Below, piece by piece: positions 9,089 through 17,784 of a stretch of 64,000 nucleotides of DNA. Every line of letters starts with the position of its first letter. The first letter of the stretch is position 1. The DNA comes from Micromonospora sp. FIMYZ51 (GTDB taxonomy: Bacteria; Actinomycetota; Actinomycetes; Mycobacteriales; Micromonosporaceae). A program made the position numbers and the translations under genes. The DNA is taken from contig NZ_CP134706.1 in the NCBI RefSeq assembly GCF_038246755.1, forward strand, positions 4,030,001 to 4,094,000, given 5' to 3'. The notes under the pieces are model-generated. The model was not told the DNA's origin. It saw nothing but the letters and a program-made list of their open reading frames with translations, and did no database searches.

Positions 9089-9997
9089 TTACCTGTGCTC
9101 GACGTGGTAGGCGCCGTCGCTGGTCGCGGCGCTCTCGGTGAGAGCTTTCCAGGCCGTGCCGTCGAGGTCGAAGGTGTCGTGAAGGTAGCCGGAGACCGCG
9201 TCGGCGACCAGGGCTACGCGGGCGGGATCCTCGTCGCTGGTTTCGGCGACCTGCTCGCCAGCGACCCCACCGAGGGTGTGTTCACCGTCGGTGATGGTGA
9301 ACAGGCTCTTGGGGGCGGGGCTGAGGTGGTAGGCGTCGGTGAACCAGTCCGGCCCACGGGTGGACATCATCGACTGGTCCTTGCCGCCCGTGACGACGAG
9401 GGCCGGCGTGGTCATCGTGGCGAAGTCCGGCCGCATGAACGGCAGATGCTCCACGGCGAACGGGGTGAGTGAGTCGCCGGTGCCCGTCGCGGCGAGCAGT
9501 GCCCCGGCCTTGACCAACGGGTGGGAGAAGTCCTCGCCTGGCGTGCCGTCGGCGTCGAGTACGCGGGCACCGAGGAGGGTGCCGACGCTCTGACCGCCCC
9601 AGGAGTGTCCGACGGCGGCGACGCGCTCGGCGTCGACGCGGCCGGTCAGTCCCGCCTGGGTGATGATGTCGTCGAGGTTGTCCAGGACGGCGTGCAGGTC
9701 GGCGATTCGCACTCGCCAGATGGTGCCGAATCGCGGGTCGTCGAACCCGATGCCGTGGCGGCGGGAGTCGAGGTGGGTCGGCTGGACGACGACGAAGCCG
9801 GCGGCGGCCCACCTGTCGACGAGCGGCTCGTACCCGTCCATGGACCAGGCGTTGCCGTGGGAGAACACGATCACTGGGAGGTGGTGGCCGGACACCGGGG
9901 CGGTGACCTTGACCGCCAGGTCGATGTCGCGTCCGGTGGTGGGCACGGGGACGGGCTTGATCGCCATGATCTGCTGTGCGAGCTGGTGCAGGTGCAT
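9089..9997 (-). CDS. Alpha/beta hydrolase (chlorophyllase / dienelactone-hydrolase-like)
   Basis: Predicted 302-aa cytoplasmic hydrolase. It has the oxyanion strand VIVFSHGNAW, the nucleophile elbow GHSWGG (catalytic Ser), a late acidic strand (ALVVTGGKDQSM) and the histidine region ITDGEHTLGG. The layout is that of chlorophyllase/PET-hydrolase-like esterases; the substrate is unknown. ATG 9997 has a distant GAGGAA, and ATG 9967 is a possible shorter start. It is transcribed divergently from a TetR repressor, with two near-identical palindromes in the shared promoter, so it is the likely target of that repressor. Confidence 0.85.
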   Translation of the reverse strand: MHLHQLAQQIMAIKPVPVPTTGRDIDLAVKVTAPVSGHHLPVIVFSHGNAWSMDGYEPLVDRWAAAGFVVVQPTHLDSRRHGIGFDDPRFGTIWRVRIADLHAVLDNLDDIITQAGLTGRVDAERVAAVGHSWGGQSVGTLLGARVLDADGTPGEDFSHPLVKAGALLAATGTGDSLTPFAVEHLPFMRPDFATMTTPALVVTGGKDQSMMSTRGPDWFTDAYHLSPAPKSLFTITDGEHTLGGVAGEQVAETSDEDPARVALVADAVSGYLHDTFDLDGTAWKALTESAATSDGAYHVEHR

Positions 9998-10043
9998 GCG
10001 GTTGCTGCTTCCTCTGCGCTGGTGAGGGTGTCTGCCACAATCA

Positions 10044-10062
10044 GGCGGAACGCTGTTCCGCC
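10044..10062. promoter_or_regulatory. TetR operator candidate 1
   Basis: GGCGGAAC-GCT-GTTCCGCC is a perfect 19-bp palindrome in the region between the hydrolase and the TetR gene. Its core matches the second site 25 bp away, centre to centre. Confidence 0.75.
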
Positions 10063-10069
10063 AAATTTA

Positions 10070-10086
10070 GCGGAACAATGTTCCGC
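10070..10086. promoter_or_regulatory. TetR operator candidate 2
   Basis: GCGGAAC-AAT-GTTCCGC is a perfect 17-bp palindrome ending 16 nt before the TetR start codon. It shares GCGGAAC-N3-GTTCCGC with site 1. Confidence 0.75.
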
Positions 10087-10102
10087 GAGCAAGGGAGGAA
10101 CT

Positions 10103-10672
10103 GTGATCGAGTCGCCTGGGGCACGTGAGGCAGGCGTACGCCGTAACCGCGAGGCCCTTCTCGCCGCTGCTGCCGCGGTGTTCGTGGAGCAGGGGGTGCA
10201 GGCGCCCATCCGCGACATCGCCGGGCGGGCCGGCGTGGGCCTCGGCACGGTCTACCGCCACTTCCCCAACCGCGCCGAGTTGGTCATCGCGGTGTACCGC
10301 CACCAGATCGAGGAGTGTGTGGCGCTGGCGTCGGCGCTGGAGCGGGAAAGCATCGCGCCCGGTGAGGCACTGACGCGCTGGATCGAGGCGTTCGTGGAGT
10401 TCCTGGTGACCAAGCACGGGCTCGGCGTCGCCCTACAGTCGGAGGATCCGAGCCTGCTCACGCTGCATGAGCTGATGCTCGACAAGCTCGTCCCGGCATG
10501 CGCGTCGCTGATTGCCGCAGGCGTGTCCGCAGGCGAGATCGACCCCAGCGTGACCGCGTACACCCTCATGCGTGCCGTGGGGAACCTGTGCATCCTCGGC
10601 CCGGGCTACGAGCGGGCCCACGCGCAGGACATGGTGGCCCGCCTGCTGGTCGGATGTCGCACCGCCCGGTGA
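10103..10672 (+). CDS. TetR-family transcriptional repressor
   Basis: Predicted protein of 189 aa. The N-terminal HTH reads RREALLAAAAAVFVEQGVQA-like, then IRDIAGRAGVGLGTVYRHFPNRAELV, the standard TetR signature. The remaining helices form the ligand/dimer domain (LTRWIEAFVEFLVTKHG). The GTG at 10103 has GGGAGGA 5 nt upstream. The two GCGGAAC-N3-GTTCCGC palindromes in front of it are probably its operators, implying autorepression and control of the divergent alpha/beta hydrolase. The inducer is unknown. Confidence 0.92.
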   Translation: MIESPGAREAGVRRNREALLAAAAAVFVEQGVQAPIRDIAGRAGVGLGTVYRHFPNRAELVIAVYRHQIEECVALASALERESIAPGEALTRWIEAFVEFLVTKHGLGVALQSEDPSLLTLHELMLDKLVPACASLIAAGVSAGEIDPSVTAYTLMRAVGNLCILGPGYERAHAQDMVARLLVGCRTAR

Positions 10673-10692
10673 CACCTGCGAGGGAGGCCGGG

Positions 10693-11919
10693 TCAGCGGG
10701 TGAGGCCGACGAAGGTGGCCAGCCGGGCCACACCCGGCGGTACCGGTCGGCACCGGGCAAGCTCGCCGAGGAGGGTACGGGTCGACGGCCGCGCCCGGAC
10801 CTCGGCCGGCGCGACCCCATCGGCCGCGACAAGCATCCGGCCCGCCCCGGCCGGGTCACCGGCGAGCAGGTACGCCCGCGCGGCGTCCACCAGGTAGGCG
10901 CCCCGGTACTCGGCCGGCAGCCGCCGCCACCCGTCCCGCCGGATCACCAACTCGTGCCGGGTGACCGCCTCGGCCAACTCGCCCCGCTCGACCGCCACCA
11001 GCACCCGCGCCATCTCCACGGCGACCGGCCCGAAGCTCGTACGCTGTGGATCGTCCGCGACCTCGGCCCGGCTCGCCACGCCGTCGGCCCAGTCGAGCAG
11101 CGCCTCGGCCTGCCGAGCTTCGCCGCAGCCGGCGGCGGCGAGGGCACCCTGGAGCAGCAGCGTCCCACCCACGGCCCACTCCTGCGCCCGCCGACCCGAC
11201 GGCGACGGACCGTCCCCCGCCGGCACCCGGGACGGCCGCTTCGCCGCCATGGTCAGCCGCTGCGCGGCCACGACGGTGGCGGCCAGCGCCAGCCGCTGCC
11301 GGCCGGCGAGCCGCAACGCCTGCCCGATCGAGATGGTCGCCGTACCCACAAGCACCGCATCACCACCGGCCGCCGCCACCGCCCGGTCGGCGGTCAGCCA
11401 GCCGAGGCCGGCCTCACCCAGCTTCACCAACACCGACGAGGCGATCCGGTACGCCTGCACCGCCAGCTCCGCCGGCCCCGGCTCCCCCACCGGCCTGGTC
11501 TGCACGGCGTCCAGCAAACCTGGCAGCGCCCGCACCACCTGGGCGTACTGCCCATGCTGGAAACTCAACCAGGCGTGCCCCACCTGCCGGCGCAGCTCCG
11601 CCGTCGACACCGGACGCACCGGTGCCTGGAACACCCCGTGCCGGGCGAGCGCCGCGCGTACCCCGTCAAGGCCGTCGCGGACGTCGCCACCGGCCGGCGG
11701 CGGTTGCTCGCCGAGCAGCGCCGCCGGGTCGACGCGCAGCACCTTGGCGATATCCTGGATCACCGAGTACCTGTCGAGCCGGCGGACGCCCCGCTCCACC
11801 TTGTCGATCCAGCTTTTCGACTTGCCCAGCCGGTCGGCCAGCCCCTGCTGCGTCATCCGCCGCCGTACCCGCCACTGCGCCACCCGCCGCCCGATCGGCA
11901 CCTCACTCCGGCCGGTCAC
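10693..11919 (-). CDS. Helix-turn-helix regulator with long helical (TPR-like) C-terminus
   Basis: Predicted protein of 408 aa. An XRE-type HTH lies at the N-terminus (GRRVAQWRVRRRMTQQGLAD, LGKSKSWIDKVERG, LDRYSVIQDIAKVLRVD). About 300 Ala/Leu/Arg-rich residues follow and look like tetratricopeptide-type repeats (ELRRQVGHAWLSFQHGQYAQ, AYLVDAARAYLLAGDPAGAG). The GTG at 11919 starts just before the HTH; the frame extends to 12039 but overlaps a convincing small gene. The coding overlap of 17 nt with that small gene suggests co-expression. The regulon is unknown. Confidence 0.82.
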   Translation of the reverse strand: MTGRSEVPIGRRVAQWRVRRRMTQQGLADRLGKSKSWIDKVERGVRRLDRYSVIQDIAKVLRVDPAALLGEQPPPAGGDVRDGLDGVRAALARHGVFQAPVRPVSTAELRRQVGHAWLSFQHGQYAQVVRALPGLLDAVQTRPVGEPGPAELAVQAYRIASSVLVKLGEAGLGWLTADRAVAAAGGDAVLVGTATISIGQALRLAGRQRLALAATVVAAQRLTMAAKRPSRVPAGDGPSPSGRRAQEWAVGGTLLLQGALAAAGCGEARQAEALLDWADGVASRAEVADDPQRTSFGPVAVEMARVLVAVERGELAEAVTRHELVIRRDGWRRLPAEYRGAYLVDAARAYLLAGDPAGAGRMLVAADGVAPAEVRARPSTRTLLGELARCRPVPPGVARLATFVGLTR

Positions 11920-12073
11920 GCCGCCACCGCCGATCCGGCACCGCCCGGGTGGTCTCCTCCACCGGTACGCGCTCCGCCTCGGCCTGCTCCAGCAGCCGCC
12001 GCTTCGCCGCCTCCCGCTCAGCCGCCTGAATCCGCTCACCCCGACTGACCGACTCGTCGCCCTGACCTGGCAT
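11903..12073 (-). CDS. Small charged protein upstream of the HTH regulator
   Basis: Predicted protein of 56 aa, starting MPGQGDESVSRGERIQAAER. Its middle is a strongly helical, Ala/Glu/Arg-rich segment (EREAAKRRLLEQAEAERV) and the end is basic (DRRWRRDRPE). GGAGGTGGGG lies directly upstream of ATG 12073. It overlaps the start of the HTH regulator gene by 17 nt, the arrangement of a translationally coupled pair. The function is unknown. Confidence 0.65.
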   Translation of the reverse strand: MPGQGDESVSRGERIQAAEREAAKRRLLEQAEAERVPVEETTRAVPDRRWRRDRPE

Positions 12074-12146
12074 CCCCACCTCCATCAAGCTCGGCCGTGG
12101 AGATCGTGAGCAGGAGGGGGACTGTTCACCGTCTCATCTGGCCGAA

Positions 12147-12162
12147 GAAGGCGATCGCCTTC
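12147..12162. terminator. Perfect 16-bp palindrome between regulator genes
   Basis: GAAGGCGATCGCCTTC lies between the XRE regulator stop (12210) and the next small gene's start. It could end the upstream transcript or bind a regulator; the sequence does not decide. Confidence 0.4.
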
Positions 12163-12209
12163 CCGAACTCGACGTTATGACGAGGCGGTGATTGAATGAT
12201 TACTGCCAG

Positions 12210-13400
12210 TTATACGGCGAGACGAATGCCCATCCGACCGGCGAGCAGCCGCAGGTCGTCCGAAACTGCCCGACGCTTCGCCCGCTGAGCGAGGGTCACC
12301 ACCGCATCGCGGGCAAGCGGGTTCAACGTGAACGGTATGGGCGCGGCACGTTCCGCCTGCACGAATGCGCCCAGCGCTTCCGCGTCCCGACGGCCGCTTT
12401 CTGACAGGGCGCGGCCGAGGTCAAGCCAGTAGGCCAACTGGCGGTTCGTTGCCGCCAGCACCTGCGGTCGGAGCGTCCGCGACAGCTCGATCACCCGGCC
12501 CATCTCTCCCTGCTCCGCTGCGATGGACATCTGCCACAGCCCAACGTTGGTAGGTCCGAATCCGCAGCCGTTGAAGCCCCCTCCGTCGGCCGGATCCCCG
12601 AGACTGTTCGCTTCCCGAGTCGCCTCGGCGAGATGGTCGCGAGCGACGTCCGAACGACCCTCGACGGTGGAGGCCAACGCCGCCGAGAGGTGAAGCTGCC
12701 CGAGCATTTGACGCACCCGTACATCGGCCGCGTCAGCCTGCAACTCGCTGAGCGACCGATCGGCGGCCCGTGCAGCAAGCGCCGCCGACTCGATCGGCAA
12801 GCTCTGCACGTACACAAATCGCGCCGCCGCCATCCACGCCGAATCCTCAGCACCCTCGGCAGCAGACACCGCGACCCTCGCCGCGCTAAGCGCCAGGTGC
12901 CGGTATCCAAGGTGCCGTAGGCATGTCGATGCCTGGTAAGCAGCCCGTGCCAGGATCGGACCGCCCACGGCGGCAGCCTCCACGAGCAGGCCCGGAAGCA
13001 TCCTCGCCATGGCCGGGTAGTTGCAGATCATGCGGAGCTCATCGCTCCGCTCAATGTCGGCAGCCAACTGCTCCGGCGTGCAGGTCGGCCGCCGTCGTTC
13101 GCCGTCCTCGATCTCGATCAACGCTGACCAGATCGCCGGCACACACTCCGTGGCACTCTCACGGGCAGGATCGCCCGGTTCCGTGCCCTGGCCGAGCAGG
13201 TCGGCCACCGTGACCTGGAGGGCTGCGGCGAACGCCACGAGGGTGGAGCGCCGGTCGATGGTCTTCCGGCCCGACTCGATCTGGGAGACGTACGGCTGGC
13301 TGACGCCAGCAAGCCCGGCGAGGACGGCCTGAGACATCCCGCCCCGGCGCATCCGCCAATAGCGGATCCTCGCCCCAACGGTGTCAGCCTTCTGGACCAT
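12210..13400 (-). CDS. XRE-family HTH regulator with helical C-terminal sensor region
   Basis: Predicted protein of 396 aa. The N-terminal HTH is clear: RIRYWRMRRGGMSQAVLAGL, GVSQPYVSQIESGRKTIDRR, then FAAALQVTVADLLGQ. The remainder is a helix-rich region with TPR-like periodicity (AAYQASTCLRHLGYRHLALS, LGQLHLSAALASTVEGRSDV), as in actinobacterial regulators of unknown ligand. ATG 13400 is chosen because GGGAGG is 11 nt upstream; an in-frame GTG at 13412 would abut that site. It is divergent from the HD phosphohydrolase gene. A decayed copy of part of this gene lies near 14493-14546. Confidence 0.88.
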   Translation of the reverse strand: MVQKADTVGARIRYWRMRRGGMSQAVLAGLAGVSQPYVSQIESGRKTIDRRSTLVAFAAALQVTVADLLGQGTEPGDPARESATECVPAIWSALIEIEDGERRRPTCTPEQLAADIERSDELRMICNYPAMARMLPGLLVEAAAVGGPILARAAYQASTCLRHLGYRHLALSAARVAVSAAEGAEDSAWMAAARFVYVQSLPIESAALAARAADRSLSELQADAADVRVRQMLGQLHLSAALASTVEGRSDVARDHLAEATREANSLGDPADGGGFNGCGFGPTNVGLWQMSIAAEQGEMGRVIELSRTLRPQVLAATNRQLAYWLDLGRALSESGRRDAEALGAFVQAERAAPIPFTLNPLARDAVVTLAQRAKRRAVSDDLRLLAGRMGIRLAV

Positions 13401-13580
13401 GGTCGTCGCCACCTCCCAGGTAGCCGATTTGCCAGCACCACACGACGCCTCGGCCTACAAGTTGGACGGTACTCCCGGTTGCCGTGCCATCGATACCCAC
13501 GCACGCAGCAACGACGTTCATTGTGGCCCCTTCCGGAGATAACCTCTGGCAGACGGAATGACCGGCGCAGGGACGGGCAG

Positions 13581-14183
13581 ATGAGCGACGACAACGGGAC
13601 AGCCGGGGCAATCGCCTTCATCTTCGAGGCGGGCGTACTCAAACGCGCCGCCCGCACCGGCTGGTGGTTCGCCGGAGTCAAGCATCCCGAAACGATCGCC
13701 GAGCACTCGTTCCGTGCCGCGCTGATCGGCATGATGCTGGCCGCCATGGAGGGTGCCGACCCCGCCCGGGTGTCCATGCTCTGCGTCCTGCACGACACGC
13801 AGGAAACTCGGATCACCGACATCCCGCACATCGCCAAGCGCTACCTCACCGCCGTACCCAACACCGCAGTCACCGCCGACCAGGTCGCCGCCTGCGCACC
13901 CGCCGTGGCCGACGTCATCACCGCCGCCGTCGCCGAGTACGAGGCTGGCGAGACCCTCGAAGCCATCGTGGCGCGCGACGCCGACAAGCTCGAATGCCTC
14001 GTCCAAGCCGTCGAGTACCGCCACCAGGGCATCGACAACGTCCAACGCTGGATCGACAGCTCCCGCGCCGCCCTCAAGACCGCATCCGCCCACCGCCTCG
14101 CCGACGCCGCCCTCACCGGCCAACCCCTCGCCTGGCTCACTCCGGGAGGGGCCGTCGGCTCTGCCGGTCAGACGGGGAGGTAG
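13581..14183 (+). CDS. HD-domain phosphohydrolase (YfbR / HDDC2-like 5'-nucleotidase family)
   Basis: Predicted protein of 200 aa. It shows the HD order: first His in AEHSFRAALIGMMLA, HD in VLHDTQETRITDIPH, and a late Asp in ARDADKLECLVQAVEYRHQG. This order matches the YfbR/HDDC2 group, metal-dependent 5'-deoxynucleotidases. The start at ATG 13581 has a weak GGGACGGG site. The last 25 residues are low-complexity and may be drifted. Nucleotide substrate and physiological role are inferred from family only. The XRE regulator diverges from it and may control it. Confidence 0.85.
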   Translation: MSDDNGTAGAIAFIFEAGVLKRAARTGWWFAGVKHPETIAEHSFRAALIGMMLAAMEGADPARVSMLCVLHDTQETRITDIPHIAKRYLTAVPNTAVTADQVAACAPAVADVITAAVAEYEAGETLEAIVARDADKLECLVQAVEYRHQGIDNVQRWIDSSRAALKTASAHRLADAALTGQPLAWLTPGGAVGSAGQTGR

Positions 14184-14664
14184 TCACCGGCAGGAAACCG
14201 TCGTCGGGACAGGGCTTCACGATCACGCCCGTCCCACGTGGACTGCTCGTGTCTCCGATCGAGGGGAGAACTACGGCGTCACCGAGCCGGTGATCGATCG
14301 CGGCTCGGCGGATGGGCTGGCCGGTGGGTGAGTATGGGGACAGCGGTGACGGCATCGCCCGGTGGTTCTCTTTGGTCTGAGCGCGGCGATCGTCCTCACG
14401 TCCTCACCCGCGTGATGGCGCAAACGGTTCAGCTCGACAGGGGCCGGCAAGGACAACCTGGGTCGAGACTCGACCAGACTGTCGACGCTCATCGTTCTCG
14501 ATCTCGATTAGCGCCGACCAGATCGCCGGCAGCCGGCACACGCTCGTCGGCATAGCTATTCATGTTTACACCTGCCACCATGAAATCGCAGGTCAACGGC
14601 TTGCCGAGGGCGGTGTCAGCAGGCTCGACGCCTGTGATCACCGCAGAGAAAGGGCGAGACTCTG
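14184..14664. other. 481-bp region without an intact gene
   Basis: No frame here has convincing protein sequence or a ribosome site. The only recognisable content is the decayed regulator fragment near 14493-14546. The last 50 bases carry the upstream region and the AAAGGGCGAG site of the beta-helix gene. Confidence 0.6.
14493..14546 (-). pseudogene. Decayed fragment related to the XRE regulator
   Basis: About 50 bases match part of the XRE gene around 13097-13152, including the shared TCGATCTCGAT and CGACCAGATCGCCGGCA-type stretches, with small deletions and an insertion. On the minus strand one frame reads SALIEIENDERR against SALIEIEDGERR in the intact gene. It looks like debris from a duplicated regulator. 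Confidence 0.55.
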
Positions 14665-15966
14665 ATGGCAGTCCACCGACGCACGGATGCGAAATGGAAT
14701 CGTTTCACGGCCGGCCGGTCGGCCTTCGTTCGATTCGTGGCCGGGTTGGTCGTCCTGACCGGCACGACCGGCTGGGCCGGAGCGACGCAGGCGGCCGTAG
14801 GCGGCGAACGGGGTGTGCGGGAGGTGCCTTGTCGCGCCGGCGAACTCTCGGCTGCGGTGAGCCGGCTCGATGCGGGACGCCGGGCCACCCTTCAACTCGC
14901 CGCAGCCTGCACCTACACGCTGGATCTTTCGAGCACCGCAACCGGTGGGACACCGACGGTGACCGGCCATCTCACGATCGTCGGGAATGGCGCGACAGTC
15001 ATCGGCTCCGGGGCGGCGACGCCCGGCTGTTCTGGGGTCTTGCGGGTGGCCCCCGGTGGCAGCCTCAATCTGGTCGACACCACCGTGACGGGCGGCGACA
15101 CCACCGACTGCGATGGCACCGGAAACCGCGAGGACGGTGCCGGAATCCTGGTCGATGCAGGCGGCACGGCACGCATCGAGCGCACCGTCATCACCCACAA
15201 CAAGGCGGGGGGAAGTGGCGGCGGCATCGCCAACTTCGGTACGACGACCATCGTCAACAGCACGATCACCAGCAATGCCGCGGCCGGCAGCGGAGGCGGT
15301 GTCTACCAGGGTGCGGGACAGCTCAGCGTCGTGGATTCGAGCATCGGTCAGAACATTGCCAGGACGGGTGGTGGTCTGGCGATCGTCGGCGGGCAGACCG
15401 AGATCCGGGGTGGCACCGTCAGGGCCAACGCCGCTGGCGGTGACGGAGGTGGCGTCGCCGCTTCCGGGCCGACCACCAGCGTCACGATCAATCGGGCAGA
15501 GATCACGGCGAACATCTCCGGTGGCGGTGGCGGAGGAATCAGCAACTGGCAGGCCGCGTCGTTCACGCTCGACGAGAGCAGAGTGAGCCACAACAAGGCC
15601 CGGGCCAATGGTGGCGGTGTCCAGATCATGAATTCCCCGATGCTGATCGACCGCAGCAGGATCTCCGCGAACGTCACGACGAGAAACGGAGGCGGCATCG
15701 CCAGCAGAGCCCCGTCCCAGCCCGTCGAGGTCGTCGTACGCAGCAGCACGATCAGCCTGAATCAGGCGACGGGTGCGGCGTCGAGGGGCGGCGGACTCTT
15801 CAACGACGGCAGTCGGCTCCGGCTCACGAAGGACCTGGTCACACTCAACGTCTCCCGGCTTCCTGCCGGAGGGGTGGACAACACCCGCGGCACGGTGGTC
15901 CTCGACAAGACCGCAGTCTTGTTCAACCTGCCGAGCAACTGCCGCGCCGTTCTCTTCTGCGCTTGA
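14665..15966 (+). CDS. Secreted right-handed beta-helix repeat protein
   Basis: Predicted protein of 433 aa. The N-terminus has basic residues then a hydrophobic core (FVRFVAGLVVLTGTTGWAGA) ending ATQAA, a signal peptide. The rest is built of short coils with repeated GGGI/GGGV turns and polar ladders (HNKAGGSGGGIANFGTTTIV, NSTITSNAAAGSGGGVYQGA), the pattern of parallel beta-helix (polymorphic outer-membrane-protein / pectate-lyase-like) proteins. No catalytic motif is visible. Cysteines near both ends may form disulfides. Start ATG 14665 has AAAGGGCGAG upstream. It may bind or act on polysaccharide; the function is unknown. Confidence 0.85.
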   Translation: MAVHRRTDAKWNRFTAGRSAFVRFVAGLVVLTGTTGWAGATQAAVGGERGVREVPCRAGELSAAVSRLDAGRRATLQLAAACTYTLDLSSTATGGTPTVTGHLTIVGNGATVIGSGAATPGCSGVLRVAPGGSLNLVDTTVTGGDTTDCDGTGNREDGAGILVDAGGTARIERTVITHNKAGGSGGGIANFGTTTIVNSTITSNAAAGSGGGVYQGAGQLSVVDSSIGQNIARTGGGLAIVGGQTEIRGGTVRANAAGGDGGGVAASGPTTSVTINRAEITANISGGGGGGISNWQAASFTLDESRVSHNKARANGGGVQIMNSPMLIDRSRISANVTTRNGGGIASRAPSQPVEVVVRSSTISLNQATGAASRGGGLFNDGSRLRLTKDLVTLNVSRLPAGGVDNTRGTVVLDKTAVLFNLPSNCRAVLFCA

Positions 15967-16042
15967 CAACGACCTGCGTGTCGTTGGGCCATCCGACCAC
16001 CGGGGCCGTGACGGCCGCCCTCGCCCGGCCCAGGTGGATGGG

Positions 16043-17767
16043 TCAGAGCGCCACGATGGCCGCTGTTTCGGCTGGTAACTCGATCCTGTCGCGTTGGACG
16101 GTGACGCCCTCGCCCGTGGCCAGCAGGACCCGGCGGGCCACGCCCGGCAACGTCACCCGTTGCGGTTTGTCGGCAAGGTTGGCTGCTACCAGGCAGCCGC
16201 CTCGCCGCAGCACCAGAAACCGGTCGCCGTGCCGCACGTCGACCGCGAACAGGTGCGGGTCCGACAACTCGGGACGGGACTTCCGTAGGACGATCAGTCG
16301 CCGGTAGAAGTCGTACATCTGCCGGTGTTCGGGTTTGTCCAGCTCGGCCCAGTCGAGCCGGGAGCGTACGAAGGTCTGCCGGTCCTGGGGGTCGGGGACC
16401 TCGGAAGACGACCAGCCGTGGGCGGCGAACTCGCGCCGCCGGCCGGTGGAGACCGCCGTGGCCAACTCGGGCTCGGGATGCGACGTGAAGTACTGCCACG
16501 GCGTGGTGGCTGCCCACTCCTCGCCCATGAAGAGCATCGGAGTGAAGGGCGAGGTCATCAGCAGGGTCGCGCCGACGCGCAGCATGGCCGGCGACACCGA
16601 CATGCTCAACCGGTCGCCCGTGGCACGGTTGCCGATCTGGTCGTGGTTTTGCAGGTAGGCCACGAAGCGGTGGCCGGGGGTGCGCTGGTCGACCGGGCGG
16701 CCGTGTTGGCGGTGGCGGAAGCTGGACCAGGTGCCGGTGTGGAAGAAGGCGCCGCGCAGCACCTCGGCGAGGCATTCCATGCTGCCGAAGTCGCCGTAGT
16801 AGCCCTGCTGTTCGCCGGTGAGCAGGGTGTGCAGGGCGTGGTGGGCGTCGTCGTTCCACTGGGCGTGCAGGCCGAAGCCGCCGGCCTCGCGTGGGGTGAT
16901 CAGCCGGGGGTCGTTGAGGTCGGACTCGGCGATCAGCGACAGCGGGCGGCCCAGGTGCACCGAGAGGGTTTCGACCTCGACGGCGATCTCCTCCAGCAGG
17001 TGCACCGCGCGGGTGTCGGGCAGGGCGTGTACGGCGTCCAGGCGCAGGCCGTCGACGTGGTAGTCGCGCAGCCACATCAGGATGCTGTCGATGATGAAGC
17101 GGCGTACCCCGTCGGAGTGCGGGCCGTCCAGGTTGACCGCCTGGCCCCAGGGGGTGTTGCGGTCGCTGAGATAGGGCGCGAAGAGCGGCGCGTAGGCCCC
17201 GGAGGGGCCGAAATGGTTGTAGACGACGTCGAGGATCACCCCCAGCCCGCGCGCGTGGGCGGCGTCGACAAGCCGTTTGAGGCCGTCCGGGCCGCCGTAG
17301 GGTTCGTGCGGGGCGAACCAGCAGGCACCGTCGTAGCCCCAGTTGTGCTCGCCGTTGAAGGCGTTCACCGGCAGCAACTCGATCATGTCGACGCCGAGTT
17401 CGACCAGGTGGTCGAGCTTGCCGATGGCGGCGTCGAAGGTGCCCTCCGGGGTGAAGGTGCCGACGTGCAGTTCGTAGAGGATGCTGCCGGGCAGTTGCCG
17501 GCCGGTCCACGAGCCGTCGGTCCAGGTGAAGGCCGAATGGTCGTAGACGCGGCTCGGCCCGTGCACCCCGAAGGGCTGCCACATCGAGCGGGGGTCGGGC
17601 AGCGCCTGCTCGTCGTCGTCGAGCACGAAGGAGTAGTCGAGGCCGGCGCCGGGCAGCTCGACCTTCCACCAGCCGTTCCGGCCGGCGCGCATCTCGTGGT
17701 CGGCACCGTGCGGCAGGCGCAGCCGCACCCGCTTGGCCTCCGGTGCCCAGACCGTGAACTCAGACAT
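16043..17767 (-). CDS. treZ: Malto-oligosyltrehalose trehalohydrolase
   Basis: TreZ (574 aa, usual length) releases trehalose from the maltooligosyl-trehalose made by TreY. It opens with a CBM48-like domain (EFTVWAPEAKRVRLRLPHGA), followed by a GH13 barrel. Barrel motifs are LGVILDVVYNHFGP, the nucleophile in DGLRLDAVHAL, the acid/base in LIAESDLNDPR, and LQNHDQIGNR. The C-terminal strands (RVTLPGVARRVLLATGEGV) form domain C. GGGAGG precedes ATG 17767. It is the last gene of glgX-treY-treZ, 17 nt after the treY stop. Confidence 0.96.
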   Translation of the reverse strand: MSEFTVWAPEAKRVRLRLPHGADHEMRAGRNGWWKVELPGAGLDYSFVLDDDEQALPDPRSMWQPFGVHGPSRVYDHSAFTWTDGSWTGRQLPGSILYELHVGTFTPEGTFDAAIGKLDHLVELGVDMIELLPVNAFNGEHNWGYDGACWFAPHEPYGGPDGLKRLVDAAHARGLGVILDVVYNHFGPSGAYAPLFAPYLSDRNTPWGQAVNLDGPHSDGVRRFIIDSILMWLRDYHVDGLRLDAVHALPDTRAVHLLEEIAVEVETLSVHLGRPLSLIAESDLNDPRLITPREAGGFGLHAQWNDDAHHALHTLLTGEQQGYYGDFGSMECLAEVLRGAFFHTGTWSSFRHRQHGRPVDQRTPGHRFVAYLQNHDQIGNRATGDRLSMSVSPAMLRVGATLLMTSPFTPMLFMGEEWAATTPWQYFTSHPEPELATAVSTGRRREFAAHGWSSSEVPDPQDRQTFVRSRLDWAELDKPEHRQMYDFYRRLIVLRKSRPELSDPHLFAVDVRHGDRFLVLRRGGCLVAANLADKPQRVTLPGVARRVLLATGEGVTVQRDRIELPAETAAIVAL

Positions 17768-17784
17768 GATCGCAGCCTCCCGAG

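Noticed and set aside
15968..15985. Hairpin AACGAC-N6-GTCGTT after the beta-helix gene
   Set aside because: A 6-bp stem directly after the stop codon is too short to call a terminator with confidence.
15762..17669. 635-codon minus frame overlapping treZ
   Set aside because: Out-of-frame Arg/Pro-rich shadow of treZ and of the beta-helix gene.
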